A stretch of 64,000 nucleotides of DNA from DASQPR01 sp963727415 (GTDB lineage Bacteria > Actinomycetota > Actinomycetes > Mycobacteriales > Micromonosporaceae), in the NCBI GenBank assembly GCA_963727415.1, contig CAVSGF010000002.1, forward strand, positions 1,612,001 to 1,676,000, written 5' to 3'. The position numbers were made by a program, and so were the translations under genes. Each line of letters starts with the position of its first letter. Within the stretch, counting starts at the first letter, position 1. Shown piece by piece: positions 1 through 8,640 of this stretch. A model generated the notes under the pieces. That model was not told the DNA's origin. It saw nothing but the letters and a program-made list of their open reading frames with translations, and searched no databases.

Positions 1-1
1 G

Positions 2-73
2 CAGACGCAGCTCACCGAGTGCGCCACCGAGGTATCACGCCGACGTGAGATGCTGATCCGAGCCGGTTCGTGA
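2..73 (+). CDS. C-terminal end of an upstream CDS (partial)
   Basis: An open frame enters from the left edge and ends in TGA. It encodes 23 residues that are polar and helix-prone (ending REMLIRAGS). The stop overlaps the GTG start of the next gene in a GTGA arrangement, which supports a coupled operon. Given the T7SS-like genes that follow, it may be the tail of a small WXG100-type helical protein, but too little is visible to identify it. Confidence 0.5.
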   Translation, partial: QTQLTECATEVSRRREMLIRAGS

Positions 74-345
74 ACGGCGGCACGTCGGTGGCAACCCGCG
101 AAGAGCTCCTGGAGCTGGCCAACCGCATCGGCAGGCTTGGCGATGAGATGGGGTGGATCGGCGACCAGCTCAATCACCGCGCCAACAGCACGCTGTGGTC
201 GTGCGCCAAGGCGGACCGGTACCGGGCAGCCCTGTCCGTGCGCCGCAGTGAGGCCCGGCGGCTCGCCAACGAGATCTACTTCCTCGCCTACTGGGCAAAA
301 GTCCAGGCTGCGACGGCTTCGCCGGCGCAGAACCCACATGCCTAG
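70..345 (+). CDS. Small helical WXG100-like protein, T7SS-associated
   Basis: The protein has 91 residues and is almost entirely predicted helix, with a W-I-G triplet at about residues 29-31. Size, helical content and the WxG triplet resemble WXG100 (ESX) secretion partners, although the triplet lies earlier than usual. The GTG start overlaps the upstream stop by four bases and the next gene begins 6 bp downstream, so it sits inside a tight operon with an LpqN-like and a large Gly-rich protein. The function is inferred from context; it could equally be a cytosolic chaperone-like partner. No signal peptide is visible. Confidence 0.55.
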   Translation: MNGGTSVATREELLELANRIGRLGDEMGWIGDQLNHRANSTLWSCAKADRYRAALSVRRSEARRLANEIYFLAYWAKVQAATASPAQNPHA

Positions 346-351
346 GGACCC

Positions 352-849
352 ATGGTGACCGAGCACACCTTCCCCAGCGACGTCTTCCCGGGTCCGCTGC
401 CCGTGCGGCTTCGCATGCCGTCCGACTGGGCCCCCCAAGCGCTGCCGTCGGTCGCCATGAGCTTCGTCCACGCCGCGTCACCCGTCGGCGTGCCGACCAA
501 CCTGCTGGTGGTGGTGAACCGGGTAGGAGGGGACCCCACCCTCGACGACCTCGCCGCGGCGGTGCGCGACCAGGTCGTTACGATGAGCGGCGCCCCGGCC
601 CGGGTGCGCTCCAGCACGGTTCGCCAGGTCGCCGGGCGCCATGCGATCCATACCGTGCTCGGCGTCGCGGTGCCGGCGCGTGACCTGCACTTGACACAGG
701 TGCAGACCGTATTCGCGGCGGAGTCCGCCGTGGACGGTTTACATGATGTCGTGCAAGTGCATCTCACCTGCCGCGATGACCAATGGCCACTCGTCGAGCC
801 GACTCTCGAAGCCGCGCTGACCTCGATGAACGTCGGATGGCGGTTCTAA
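352..849 (+). CDS. LpqN/LpqT-like domain protein
   Basis: A 165-residue protein with the alternating strand/helix pattern of the LpqN/LpqT family, known from mycobacterial lipoproteins and often found with T7SS genes. The N-terminus reads FPSDVFPGPLPVRLRMPSDW and the C-terminus has the helix-plus-Trp ending (TSMNVGWRF). There is no lipobox or signal peptide, so this copy looks cytosolic. ATG at 352 and GTG at 355 are both possible starts after an AGGGA ribosome-binding site. The stop overlaps the next ATG (TAATG), implying translational coupling to the large putative substrate. The family call is from pattern memory. Confidence 0.55.
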   Translation: MVTEHTFPSDVFPGPLPVRLRMPSDWAPQALPSVAMSFVHAASPVGVPTNLLVVVNRVGGDPTLDDLAAAVRDQVVTMSGAPARVRSSTVRQVAGRHAIHTVLGVAVPARDLHLTQVQTVFAAESAVDGLHDVVQVHLTCRDDQWPLVEPTLEAALTSMNVGWRF

Positions 850-2216
850 TGGCGCGAATCGTCATCGACACCGACGCGGTTCGGCTGCTGGCCCGCTACA
901 CCAACGGCGCCATCGACGAGGTCGCCCATATCCGCACCGAACTGCTCAAGGCTCAGGCGATCCTCGACCAGGGACCGGGAGCGGACGCTTTCGGGCCCCT
1001 GCTGGGAGCCCTCACCAACTACGCGACCGTGCTCACCGACGACTATCGCAACCTTGTCGCCGAGGTCACCACGATCGAGGCGGAAGAGGGTCCGGCGGCG
1101 CCCGACTGGACAGCCGCCGCCGATTCCGATCCGGGCGTGTCCATGCTTGAGCTGATCGCTTATCCGGTGACCTCACTATCGGTCGGGCAGGCGCCTGCGC
1201 TCCCTCCGCCTGAACCGTGGAACACCACATGGGTGACCTCCGGCGGGGTCATTCCGCTGGGCTTTCCAACCCGCTCCACGACGGCGGGCCAGGCGGCTGC
1301 CGACGAGGCCGGCTTCGGCGCCACCTGGGAGACCAAGTCGGAAACGGACAGCGCGTCAGGCCACAACAGCTCCAGCGCCTCGGTCAAGGTAAGCGTGTCT
1401 GCCGGGCAGGGCGCCTCGGAGAGCACCGACGCCCAGGGCAACACCACCTACTCCTGGGAGACTTACCAGGAGATGGTGGCTCGCGCTCACGCGGAGACGT
1501 CCGGCGATCTCGGTGGCGTGGATTACCGGTTCGAAGGCACCGCCGAGGCCGGCGCTTCCGCCGACATTCACGTGTGGGCAAAGGGGGGGCCGGACGGCTA
1601 CGGAGCCGGCGGCGAGGCTTCCGCCCGCGTCTACACCGATGCGACCGCCTCCGGTGAGATCGGCGCGCGCGAGATCGGCGGCGCCCAGGGGTACGTGACG
1701 GGCAGCGCCGGAGCCGGGGCCAGCGCCGGTGCGCATGGACAGGTCAGCACGCACGGCGGTGAAGGCGGCGTCAGCGTCGACGCCTACGACGGCGCGGACG
1801 CCAAGCTCGGTGGCGGCGGTCAGTTGGGGCCGCTGAAAGGCAGCCGCGAAATCTCCGTGGGCACCGGCGTGGGAGTGGGCTTCAGCAGCGACATCTCACT
1901 GGACTGGGACGACATCGGGTTCGACTTCGGCGGCGAACTCGGCCTGGGCATCTCACTCGGCATCGACACCAGTGTGCATCTCAGCCCCAGTGGAATCGTG
2001 CACGGACTCGGCTCCCTGCTGCACGGCGACAACCCATTCGACTCCTCCGGGGAGCACTGGCAGCACCAGGCCGAGGACGCCGCCCGGCACGAGGCCGAGC
2101 GGGCCGCGGAGCACGCGCAACACGACCTGCTCAACCAGGGCGCGTCGGTCGGCGACACCAGCACCGACGGTTCACCGGCCAATTCGGATTGGATCGGCAC
2201 CTTCCCGAAGGAGTGA
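849..2216 (+). CDS. Gly/Ala/Ser-rich putative T7SS substrate
   Basis: The ATG overlapping the upstream stop gives 455 residues. Residues 1-95 are helical and WXG100-like in size, though without a WxG motif. A Pro-rich linker follows near 130-150. Residues about 170-390 are low-complexity Gly/Ala/Ser/Asp with alternating hydrophobic positions, suggesting an extended beta or fibrous domain. The C-terminal 60 residues are a charged helix (HEAERAAEHAQHDLL) and a short tail. No catalytic toxin motif or downstream immunity gene is seen; the next gene is convergent. Secretion is inferred from the N-terminal domain and from the secretion ATPase that lies convergent 91 bp away. It could also be a structural surface protein. 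Confidence 0.55.
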   Translation: MARIVIDTDAVRLLARYTNGAIDEVAHIRTELLKAQAILDQGPGADAFGPLLGALTNYATVLTDDYRNLVAEVTTIEAEEGPAAPDWTAAADSDPGVSMLELIAYPVTSLSVGQAPALPPPEPWNTTWVTSGGVIPLGFPTRSTTAGQAAADEAGFGATWETKSETDSASGHNSSSASVKVSVSAGQGASESTDAQGNTTYSWETYQEMVARAHAETSGDLGGVDYRFEGTAEAGASADIHVWAKGGPDGYGAGGEASARVYTDATASGEIGAREIGGAQGYVTGSAGAGASAGAHGQVSTHGGEGGVSVDAYDGADAKLGGGGQLGPLKGSREISVGTGVGVGFSSDISLDWDDIGFDFGGELGLGISLGIDTSVHLSPSGIVHGLGSLLHGDNPFDSSGEHWQHQAEDAARHEAERAAEHAQHDLLNQGASVGDTSTDGSPANSDWIGTFPKE

Positions 2217-2307
2217 GCTTCGCGCCTGGCGGTGCGGTGGTTCTGCGTCAACCGGCCGTCCGGCGCCAAGCCACCGCCGGCCCTCGGCGCCTGAGGGGTC
2301 CTGGCCG

Positions 2308-5300
2308 CTAGGGCAGGGTCACCTGGACCAGGTCGACCGCTCCTCTGCGCACCACGTATCCGCGTCCCGGCGGGAATGCGCGGCCACTCTTGCGTGGCAG
2401 CCGCGTGCCGAGCAGGTCGCCATCTACATCGATATCCGGGGCGAGGAGCAGGCCGTGCTTGGCCTTGCGTGCTTCCGTGAGCCAGCCGCCGAACGTGCGG
2501 TGCGCGGTGTGAGTCTGGGCAGCCACCAGCAGGCGTACACCCGCGTCGCGCCCTCGCTTCGCCACGGTCTCCAGCGCGAGTGCGCCACGCCCGTCGAGCA
2601 CTTCGTCGGCGTCGTCGATGACGATCAGGAATGGCGTACCGCCCTCGCGGGCGCGCTCACGCACGAGGTCGGCGAGCGTGACCGCGAGCTCGTCACACGC
2701 GTCCGCGGCGGTGGCGGCGTCGGTCCACCCGGTCAAATCCCGTAGCGGGGAGCGGCGCGGGGCGATCAGGAACGACTCGATGCCCGCGCTCGCGGTGCGC
2801 ACCCCGTCAACCAGCGTCGTCAACGTTGTAGACCGTCCCGACCGGTCCGGGCCGAACACCATGAACGTGGGCAGTTCGTCCAGGTCGAGGCGGCTCTGCC
2901 GGTACGTCGTCCCGCTCAGGCCCAGCAGCGGCCGCAGCGCGGTTTCATCGACGGACGCGCTGTGGCCGGTCTCGACGGCGTCGGTCAGGTCATGGCGGTG
3001 TAGCCGATTGGGCAGCAGGGAGACCTTCGGCACGGTAGAAGCCGGCGCGGCGGCGTCGGCGGCCAGAGCCTCGAGACCGCGCCGCTGTCCAGGGCCGGAT
3101 GCGTCCGGGCCCACGTAAGCGACCTGCAGCTCTACCTCGCCGTCGACAAAACCCCGTCCCGGCGGCAGGTCGGCGTCGGCGAGTTCCATGGGCATGCCCA
3201 TGGCGGCGTACTCGTCCGGATCGGCCAGCCGTAGCGCGACCCGCCCCGGCATTACCCCAGACAGTGTCGAAGGGATGGTATTGCGCCGGTCCGCGCTCAC
3301 CACCAGGTGCACGCCGACCGCACGTCCCTCGGCCGCGACGCGGGCGAAGCGCTCCACCAACTCCCCATGATCGATCTGCAGGTACGCGGCGTGAAATGCC
3401 GCGTATCCGTCAAGCAGCACGACCACGTACGGTGCCGAACCGCCTCCGGCGCGGTACTCGGCCAGCGACGCGGCGCCGACCTGGCCCAGCAGGCGCTTGC
3501 GGGCGGCGATCGTGTCGTCCAGCATCGCGAACAGCCGTTCAGTGCGCTCCTGATCCTCGGCGTCGACCACGCCGCCGCAGTGTGGCAAGGCGGACAGCGA
3601 CTTCAGGCCGCGGCTGCCGAAATCGAGCGCGTACAGATGCATCTGCTCCGCGGACAGGTGCGAGGCGAGGCTGGCGGCCAGGGTGCGCAGCACTGTCGTC
3701 TTGCCGGACCCCCCGGTGCCGAAGACAAGCAGGTGACCGATCTCGTCCAGGTCGACTGTCCAGGTCACCTGCCTCTGCTGACCGGGCAGGTCAACCACGC
3801 CGACGACGGCGGTCAGCCGGCCTTCCGGCAACTCCACCATCTCGGTCAGGTCGTTCAGCGGGTACGCGGGCGCCAGCGGGGGAAGCCACGGGGCCGGCTG
3901 GTCGGGCACACCGGCGGCGCGATGGGCTGCTGCCACGGCTTCCACCAGATCCTGCAGATCAGTTCGCGCGTCCTCGGCCGGCCCGTGGCTGGGCTCGGAA
4001 CGTCGATTCAGACTTGACTCGAAACGGAATGGCGCCACCCCGGTCTCGATCCGCTGGGGCCCGGCGGCAGACCGCGCGCCGGCGAAGGCGGCCTGCACGA
4101 CCTGGACGTCGGAGTGACCGGTGCGGACGTAGGCACGACCCGGAAGCGACTTGGGAATGTGCGCGGCGTCCGGACGATCGATGACGTCGCTGCTATCGGC
4201 CTCATCAGCGATGCGCAGCGCGATGCGCAGGTTGGTGTTGGCCCGGATGTGGTCGTCGACCACGCCGCTGGGCCGTTGTGTCGCCAGGATCAGGTGTACG
4301 CCGAGGCTACGTCCACGCTGAGCGATGTCGACCACGCCCGCGACGAACTCGGGTACCTCCTTTTTCAGGAAGGCGAACTCGTCGAAGACGATCAGCAGGT
4401 TCGCGGGGGCCGCGTCGGGGAAGCGCGTCTCCATGTCGATGATGTCTTTGGCGGCATGCTCGCGCAGCACCTCCTCGCGGCGGCGTAACTCGGCATTCAG
4501 CGAGATCAGGGCCCGCCGGGCCAGGTGCGCATCAAGGTCGGTGAAGAAGCCGACCGTGTGGGGAAGCCCGACGCAGTCGGCGAATGCCGCACCGCCTTTG
4601 TAGTCGACCAGGACGAAGGTGAGTCGACTGGCGGGGTTCGTCGCGGCCAGTGCGGCCACCAGCGACTGCAGCAGTTCGGACTTGCCCGCCCCGGTGGTCC
4701 CGGCGACCAGCCCATGCGGCCCGTCACGGCGCAAGTCGAGGCTGACCACACCCGTTGCGCCGAGCCCGACCGGTGCGCCGAGCGCGCGCTCGCGGGTGGA
4801 GGCGTCCCACAGCCGCCTTACCGCTTCAGGGGTAAACCCCTCGACACCGAGCACGTCGCGCAGCAGGGCGAGGCGGGGCGCCTCCCCGGTGGCGCCCGCC
4901 GCCGTGATGTCCCGAAGCGGTGCCAGCGCGTGCGCGACATCATCGGCGACCGCAATCGGCATAGCGTCGCCGATGATGCCCTCCAACCGGTCGCCGGTGC
5001 TGGTCACCACGACCGAGACTGCGGCGAGCGCATCATCGGCGGTCACCACCGCTCGGCACTCGCCGGGCAGGCGCTCGGGCCGGTCGGCGCCCACGATGAC
5101 GCTCACCCCGAACTCGGGGCCGGTCGCGAAGATCCGTGACAGGGTCGCCCTGGGCACCGGGATCGAACCCGGCGCCAGCAAGACCACGTGCGGGAGGAAG
5201 CCGTCATCGCCGAAGCCCAGCTTGCGCTGCGCGTCGATGCGCCGCTGGCCGATGAGATCGTCAACGATCTGCAGCACTTGCCGGATGTCGTCGTCCTCGC

Positions 5301-6690
5301 CGGCCACCGTACGGGTGTCCGGAGTGTCACCGGTCAGCGTCCTGGTGTGTGGCAGCCACCGCGTCCACGCCCAACTAGCCACTTCGTCGGGTGGGCAGAG
5401 CACCACCAGCGCCAGATCGCGCGGACTGGCCAGGCAGGCGAGCTGGGTGGTCAGCGAGCGCAGCACACCGCGGCGCGCCCTGTCGTCGCCCGTGACGCCG
5501 AGCACGCCGATGGCCCTCAGATCCACGTCGACGGGCACGCACACGTCGATGTGGTGCTCGGCGCGCACCGCGTCGACCCTGGCAGCCATCGCCTCGTCGC
5601 CTTGATCGTTGGCCGGCTGGTCGAACCCGAGTTGGCTGGGCAGGTCAGCCGAGCCGATGCGCAGGGCCAGGAAATCCGCGTCGGACGGGCGGCGTTGCCA
5701 AAGGTCCGGGGTGTGCTCGATCGCGTACCGGGCCAGCACCGCGCTGCTCGGCGCCGCGTCCCGGCGGCGGCGGACCATCGTTTCGTGGCGGGCCGCGGCC
5801 TCGGGCGCCACCTCCGCCATCCGGGCCTCGAACTCGCGGGCCTTCTTGGCGAAGTCTTTGCGCCCGCTGCGGCGGTCTTCCCACAGCGAAGCCACCGCCA
5901 TGACCGGCCCCATGATGGAGAAGAGGAGCATGGTCGCCCCGAGGAAGGCGGCGAGCACCACGCCGATCGCGACCGGCACTAGCGACGCCGACAACGGCAG
6001 GCGCCGCTTGGTCACTGGGGTGGGGACGAGTGGCAGCGACACCCGCTCATCCATCGACTTGGTGCGCACCCGGGGCGGGCGATCGAACTCGAGCCAGCCG
6101 CCGTTCGCCCGGATCGCGGTCGCCGTCTCGCCGACGGCCGGCTCGATGCCGAGCAGGGTGTTGCCGATGCGCAGTAGCTGGCCGGATCGCAGGCTGGCCG
6201 ACCCGGTCAACGAGGCGCCGTCGAGTTCGGTGCCGTTGGTCGATCCCAGGTCGGTCGCGACCACCTCGTGACTGCCCACACCGAGGTGCAGGTGGCGCCT
6301 GGAGGCCTGGGGGTCATCCAGCACGATGGCGCAATCCGGGTCGCGGCCGATGACGTACTCACCAGGCGCCATGGCCACCCGCCTGCCCGTGTCAGGTCCG
6401 GCAAGCACCATCAGATCGAACCGGTGGACGGCAGTGCCGGCACCGCGGGCGAGTGCTTGCTCGCCGGCGGTGAACACCACAGTGTCGCCGGCCCGCAGGC
6501 CGAGAGCCTCGACCGTCGTGTGAGCGAGGACTGCGCCGGTGCGCTGAATGCGCGCCGTTTCGGCCGGACCGGCGCCGGCGAATCTCCGCAAGGCGGTGGC
6601 GAGCTCAGCCGCCCCGGCGTCCGGGTCGACGCGTACGCGCACCGAGACCGGAGCCCGGGTCCCGCGCTGCACGTCGATCAACACATCCAT
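2308..6690 (-). CDS. FHA-domain FtsK/SpoIIIE secretion ATPase (EssC/EccC type)
   Basis: The ATG at 6690, preceded by AAGGA, gives 1460 residues. Order: an N-terminal ubiquitin-like segment (about 1-85); an FHA domain (about 90-185) with the GR...S.RH...STNG phosphothreonine-binding signature; two adjacent membrane helices (about 228-268); then three FtsK-like ATPase modules. The first P-loop is GTTGAGKS (about 660) with Walker B LLIVFDEF (about 767). The second is GTGGSGKT (about 993). The third is GPDRSGRS (about 1283), where the lysine is arginine although IVIDDADE is kept. The layout matches Bacillus/Staphylococcus EssC more than the two-subunit mycobacterial EccC. It should be the motor that recognises and translocates T7SS substrates. 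A Ser/Thr kinase gene lies 84 bp upstream on the same strand. Confidence 0.9.
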   Translation of the reverse strand: MDVLIDVQRGTRAPVSVRVRVDPDAGAAELATALRRFAGAGPAETARIQRTGAVLAHTTVEALGLRAGDTVVFTAGEQALARGAGTAVHRFDLMVLAGPDTGRRVAMAPGEYVIGRDPDCAIVLDDPQASRRHLHLGVGSHEVVATDLGSTNGTELDGASLTGSASLRSGQLLRIGNTLLGIEPAVGETATAIRANGGWLEFDRPPRVRTKSMDERVSLPLVPTPVTKRRLPLSASLVPVAIGVVLAAFLGATMLLFSIMGPVMAVASLWEDRRSGRKDFAKKAREFEARMAEVAPEAAARHETMVRRRRDAAPSSAVLARYAIEHTPDLWQRRPSDADFLALRIGSADLPSQLGFDQPANDQGDEAMAARVDAVRAEHHIDVCVPVDVDLRAIGVLGVTGDDRARRGVLRSLTTQLACLASPRDLALVVLCPPDEVASWAWTRWLPHTRTLTGDTPDTRTVAGEDDDIRQVLQIVDDLIGQRRIDAQRKLGFGDDGFLPHVVLLAPGSIPVPRATLSRIFATGPEFGVSVIVGADRPERLPGECRAVVTADDALAAVSVVVTSTGDRLEGIIGDAMPIAVADDVAHALAPLRDITAAGATGEAPRLALLRDVLGVEGFTPEAVRRLWDASTRERALGAPVGLGATGVVSLDLRRDGPHGLVAGTTGAGKSELLQSLVAALAATNPASRLTFVLVDYKGGAAFADCVGLPHTVGFFTDLDAHLARRALISLNAELRRREEVLREHAAKDIIDMETRFPDAAPANLLIVFDEFAFLKKEVPEFVAGVVDIAQRGRSLGVHLILATQRPSGVVDDHIRANTNLRIALRIADEADSSDVIDRPDAAHIPKSLPGRAYVRTGHSDVQVVQAAFAGARSAAGPQRIETGVAPFRFESSLNRRSEPSHGPAEDARTDLQDLVEAVAAAHRAAGVPDQPAPWLPPLAPAYPLNDLTEMVELPEGRLTAVVGVVDLPGQQRQVTWTVDLDEIGHLLVFGTGGSGKTTVLRTLAASLASHLSAEQMHLYALDFGSRGLKSLSALPHCGGVVDAEDQERTERLFAMLDDTIAARKRLLGQVGAASLAEYRAGGGSAPYVVVLLDGYAAFHAAYLQIDHGELVERFARVAAEGRAVGVHLVVSADRRNTIPSTLSGVMPGRVALRLADPDEYAAMGMPMELADADLPPGRGFVDGEVELQVAYVGPDASGPGQRRGLEALAADAAAPASTVPKVSLLPNRLHRHDLTDAVETGHSASVDETALRPLLGLSGTTYRQSRLDLDELPTFMVFGPDRSGRSTTLTTLVDGVRTASAGIESFLIAPRRSPLRDLTGWTDAATAADACDELAVTLADLVRERAREGGTPFLIVIDDADEVLDGRGALALETVAKRGRDAGVRLLVAAQTHTAHRTFGGWLTEARKAKHGLLLAPDIDVDGDLLGTRLPRKSGRAFPPGRGYVVRRGAVDLVQVTLP

Positions 6691-6774
6691 GGCTCGACCG
6701 TCCTTAGGCAATCACGTGCGAGAGCGCGGCCGAAGGCGCGGCGCCCGCCTGTGTCCCGGCGTCGAGGGTCATCC

Positions 6775-8502
6775 TCATGCCTGGGTGATTTCATTCACCA
6801 CCGCCGACACGGTGATGGTCTTGGACTGTTTCGAGCCCCCGCCGACGGTGACGATCCGGTACGTGTGGGTCTCCGTGCTGCCTGGCGCGCCGCCGCATGA
6901 GAAGTAGAGCGTCTCCTGCGTGTGCGTGCCGTCGTAGGTCATGTAGGCACCCGGTCCGTCGACGTCGAGTTCGGATCCGGTCGCGCCCCCGCTCACCTTC
7001 CATTCCAGGATCAGCGGTACGGCGGGGAACTGGGCCTGCGTCGTTCCGCTGGGGCACTGGGGCTTCTGCTTGATCTTCACGTAGTCGACTCGCGGTCCGC
7101 TCGGGGTGGTGGGGCCGGAGTTGGCCTGGTTGGTTTGAGATGGCGTGGACGTGGCGGTAGCGGCGCTGGACTGGGAGAGAGTCGCCGAGGGAGTCGCCCC
7201 TGTCGAGGCCGGCGCGCTTGTGACGGCCGCCGGCGTGCGCACGGGTGAGCCGGACGGCGATACACCGCCGGCCACCTGCCTGTCGGCGAGCTGGTGGTAG
7301 CCGGCATATCCGCCGACGCCGCACACCAGGGCGAGCACGGCGCCGCCGATCAGCGCAGGCATGAGCCACCGCCGCCGGACCCGTTCCGGAGGCTGGCCGG
7401 GCCGGGTGACGGGCGCAATGGCGGCCTGGGCAGCGCCTCCGGGTCGCAGGATAGTCGCGGTTCCCTGTCCCTGAGCCGAGGTGGTCGGCGGCGGTGGCGG
7501 CGGAATCAAGGTGCCGTCGCCCGTTTGCCGGCCAGGATCGGATGGCGTCGGGGCCTCGCTGGCACTGGAGGGCACAGCCGCGATCGTGGTGGCCGGCAGA
7601 GAGGCGAGCGGCGGCGCGTCGGCGGCGGGGCCGTGCTTGGCGACGCCCACGTGCAGATCGGTCGGGGCGTATCCGGCCGTCCGCTGCGCGTGGCGCAGCG
7701 CCTCACCGAACTTCTCAACAGTGGGGAAGCGCTCGGCCGGAGTCTTGGCCAGCCCCCGGGCGATCGCGTCGGCCAGTTCGCGCGGAGCATCCGGCCGGGC
7801 GAGTTCCGGCGCGCGCTGGCTCACGATCCGGCCGAAGAACGACAGCAGGCCTTCGTCACGCTCGCGCTGGAACGGCGGCACCCCACTGAGGACCTGGTAG
7901 GCGGTGCTGGCCAGCGAGTACACGTCAGATGCGGCCGCCGCCCGCCCGCCGTCAAGCACCTCCGGCGCGGCATGGTTAGGGGTCAGCGCCGCCACCGTGA
8001 ACGACTTCTGTGCTCCGCTGGTGAGTGCGGCGATGCCGAAGTCGGTTAGCGCGGGCTCGCCGTAGTTGGTGAAAAGCACATTCTCCGGCTTGATGTCGCG
8101 ATGCAGAACGCCCGCCTGGTGAGCGGTGGCCAGCGCAGCGGACAGCTTGATCAGCACCATCAACGCCATGTCGAGATCGAGCGGCCCGCCACGCAGCCGG
8201 TCGGCCAGGCTTGCCTGAGCGCAGTACTCCATCACGAGGTAGGGAGCGCCCGCGGTAGTGAAGCCGGAGTCGTAGACGGTGACTATGTTGGGATGGTCGG
8301 CCATACGCCCGGCCGCGGCGCACTCGTTCAAAAACTGTTCGCGCGCGCCCGCGTCGGTCATGTCCACGTGCAGCACCTTGACTGCCACGTCACGGCCGAG
8401 GCGGTCCTGCCGGGCCCGGTAGACGGTGCTGAAACCGCCTCGGCCGATCAACTGCATGCCGGAAAGGCCGGCGATCACCACCGGCTCTTGAGCAGCCGTC
8501 AC
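6775..8502 (-). CDS. Transmembrane Ser/Thr protein kinase (PknB type)
   Basis: The GTG start with GGGAGG just upstream gives 575 residues. The kinase domain shows the Gly loop GRGGFSTVY (about 20-28), the ATP lysine in VAVKVL (42), HRDIKPEN (about 135), DFG (about 154) and an APE motif. A Pro/Ser/Thr-rich linker follows, then one membrane helix (about 382-402) and an extracytoplasmic region. The last part (after about 470) looks like a beta-sandwich and lacks PASTA repeats. The next gene in the operon has an FHA domain, which binds phosphothreonine, so this kinase plausibly controls the secretion ATPase. The ligand of its external domain is unknown. Confidence 0.92.
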   Translation of the reverse strand: MTAAQEPVVIAGLSGMQLIGRGGFSTVYRARQDRLGRDVAVKVLHVDMTDAGAREQFLNECAAAGRMADHPNIVTVYDSGFTTAGAPYLVMEYCAQASLADRLRGGPLDLDMALMVLIKLSAALATAHQAGVLHRDIKPENVLFTNYGEPALTDFGIAALTSGAQKSFTVAALTPNHAAPEVLDGGRAAAASDVYSLASTAYQVLSGVPPFQRERDEGLLSFFGRIVSQRAPELARPDAPRELADAIARGLAKTPAERFPTVEKFGEALRHAQRTAGYAPTDLHVGVAKHGPAADAPPLASLPATTIAAVPSSASEAPTPSDPGRQTGDGTLIPPPPPPTTSAQGQGTATILRPGGAAQAAIAPVTRPGQPPERVRRRWLMPALIGGAVLALVCGVGGYAGYHQLADRQVAGGVSPSGSPVRTPAAVTSAPASTGATPSATLSQSSAATATSTPSQTNQANSGPTTPSGPRVDYVKIKQKPQCPSGTTQAQFPAVPLILEWKVSGGATGSELDVDGPGAYMTYDGTHTQETLYFSCGGAPGSTETHTYRIVTVGGGSKQSKTITVSAVVNEITQA

Positions 8503-8640
8503 GGATCCTCCCTTCTGATGGCTTCGCCGCTCGTCGGCTGAGTCGTGAGCGTGCAGAGGCAGCTTATGGGCGCCCGACCCAGCCGACAACCGGCCGAGAT
8601 GGCTGCCTGGACAAGCCGACCAAGGGAGACGGCGCGGCAC

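Noticed and set aside
2217..2307. GGCGGTG...CACCGCC pairing between the convergent T7SS genes as a terminator
   Set aside because: The arms are only 7 bp with a loop of more than 30 nt, which is within chance for this GC content.
2308..6711. TTG start at 6711 for the secretion ATPase
   Set aside because: The ATG at 6690 has a good AAGGA site 10 nt upstream; the TTG has none.
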